Shown here: piece by piece, positions 38,543 through 39,259 of the stretch
How the letters are laid out: every line of letters starts with the position of its first letter
How positions within the stretch are numbered: the first letter of the stretch is position 1
DNA from: Bacteroidaceae bacterium
GTDB lineage: Bacteria > Bacteroidota > Bacteroidia > Bacteroidales > Bacteroidaceae
DNA: 39,259 bases
Assembly (NCBI GenBank): GCA_017507385.1
Contig: JAFWAX010000016.1
Span: 1-39,259 of the forward strand
Reading direction: 5' to 3'
The notes under the pieces: generated by a model
What the model was told of the DNA's origin: nothing
Seen by the model: only the letters and a program-made list of their open reading frames with translations
Databases searched by the model: none
Program-made: the position numbers and the translations under genes

Positions 38543-39259
38543 ATGATTAGAGAAGTAAAGTTCGAGTCACAAGATCGCCGCATGGAGCAGATTCTTGCTG
38601 CTTTGAAAGAAAATGGCATTTCCTCTATCGAAGAGGCTAACGAAATCTGCGAGAAGGCAGGTCTTGACCCATACATGACATGTGAAGAAACACAGCGCAT
38701 CTGCTTTGAGAATGCAAAGTGGGCATACGTTGTAGGTTCTGCTATCGCAATCAAGAAGGGCTGCAAGAGCGCTGCTGACGCAGCAGAGGCTATCGGTATC
38801 GGCCTTCAGGCATTCTGTATTCCAGGTTCTGTTGCTGATGACCGCAAGGTTGGTATTGGCCATGGTAACCTCGCTGCACGTCTTCTCCGCGAAGAGACAG
38901 AGTGTTTTGCTTTCCTTGCAGGCCACGAGTCATTCGCTGCAGCAGAAGGCGCTATCAAGATTGCAGAAATGGCAAACAAGGTGCGTAAGAAGCCACTTCG
39001 CTGTATCCTTAACGGTCTTGGAAAGGACGCTGCGATGATTATCTCTCGTATCAATGGATTTACTTATGTGCAAACTGATTTTGATTACTATACTGGCAAG
39101 TTGAATATTGTAAAAGAAATTTCATATTCAAATGGACCACGTGCAAAAGTGCGTTGTTATGGTAGCAACGATGTTCGTGAAGGTGTTGCTATTATGCATC
39201 TAGAGAATGTTGACGTATCAATTACTGGTAACTCAACCAACCCTACACGTTTCCAACAC
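38543..39259 (+). CDS. GGGtGRT family protein (3' truncated by window)
   Basis: The frame runs open from the ATG at 38543 to the window end (239 residues), so the C-terminus with the eponymous GGGtGRT motif is not visible. Visible segments fit the family as I recall it: MIREVKFESQDRRMEQILAA, GLDPYMTCEETQRICFENA, SAIAIKKGCKSAADAAEAIG, LNGLGKDAAMIISRINGFTYV, FDYYTGKLNIVKEISYSNGP, RAKVRCYGSNDVREGVAIMH and VDVSITGNSTNPTRFQH. The function is unknown; it is regularly linked to the NifU-like scaffold gene. Codon use is highly biased up to about 39050 and then becomes A/T-ending. Confidence 0.85.
   Translation, partial: MIREVKFESQDRRMEQILAALKENGISSIEEANEICEKAGLDPYMTCEETQRICFENAKWAYVVGSAIAIKKGCKSAADAAEAIGIGLQAFCIPGSVADDRKVGIGHGNLAARLLREETECFAFLAGHESFAAAEGAIKIAEMANKVRKKPLRCILNGLGKDAAMIISRINGFTYVQTDFDYYTGKLNIVKEISYSNGPRAKVRCYGSNDVREGVAIMHLENVDVSITGNSTNPTRFQH

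Noticed and set aside
1..39259. tRNA, rRNA, tmRNA or known riboswitch
   Set aside because: The intergenic regions were read on both strands and none showed a cloverleaf, CCA end or a riboswitch core I recognise.

Overview
The window reads as a chromosomal segment of a Bacteroidales bacterium, most likely Prevotella or a close relative. The signs are many Bacteroidetes-type promoters (TAnnTTTG at -7) just upstream of genes, an rnfBCDGEA order headed by an rseC-like gene, a long-tailed ribosomal protein S16, a zinc-free type B L31, GH97 and S9 enzymes with Bacteroidetes signal peptides, and the NifU-like/GGGtGRT pair. Strong Shine-Dalgarno sequences are rare here, which makes the three clear ones (before rnfA, the GGGtGRT gene and a 48-codon gene) stand out. 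No tRNA, rRNA, CRISPR array, transposase or phage gene was found.

Layout. 1-0.9 kb: the 3' end of a secreted-protein gene and a small Gly-rich protein. 0.9-4.3 kb: a BadF-type sugar kinase divergent from mannose-1-phosphate guanylyltransferase and a PagL-like lipid A deacylase. 4.5-5.0 kb: rpsP with two hairpins in its leader. 5.3-11.3 kb: the Rnf operon (rseC-like, rnfB, C, D, G, E, A), encoding the membrane ferredoxin:NAD oxidoreductase. 11.8-14.3 kb: LolA-like protein, DUF4494 protein, YggS-type PLP protein and a Crp/Fnr regulator. 14.4-17.9 kb: a D-2-hydroxyacid dehydrogenase, a frameshifted polysaccharide flippase and a glycosyltransferase. 18-21 kb: rpmE2, class II aldolase and a PAP2 phosphatase with a C-terminal extension. 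21.6-25.5 kb: EamA transporter, GNAT acetyltransferase, and a MATE-truA-small ORF operon. 25.5-26.7 kb: a gene-poor stretch with palindromic repeats and two small genes missed by length cut-offs. 26.7-33.9 kb: an operon of two DUF6057 paralogues flanking a PD40 lipoprotein with a CxxCH motif, followed by an S9 peptidase. 34.3-37.6 kb: a metalloprotease-like protein and a GH97 glycosidase. 37.8 kb to the end: the NifU-like/GGGtGRT pair, the second gene cut by the window edge.

Least explained items: the DUF6057-PD40/CxxCH-DUF6057 operon; a self-contained transcription unit for a 48-residue hydrophobic protein at 26.25-26.59 kb; a three-unit palindromic repeat with an exact 23-nt pitch at two distant loci, plus a solitary unit; an inverted-repeat element present twice around one of those loci; 7- and 8-nt tandem repeats inside two coding genes and inside the Rnf operon; an apparent ATA start codon for rnfA; and a second, consensus-perfect flavinylation motif in RnfG. 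All functional statements rest on motif recognition and recall of families; no database search was run.
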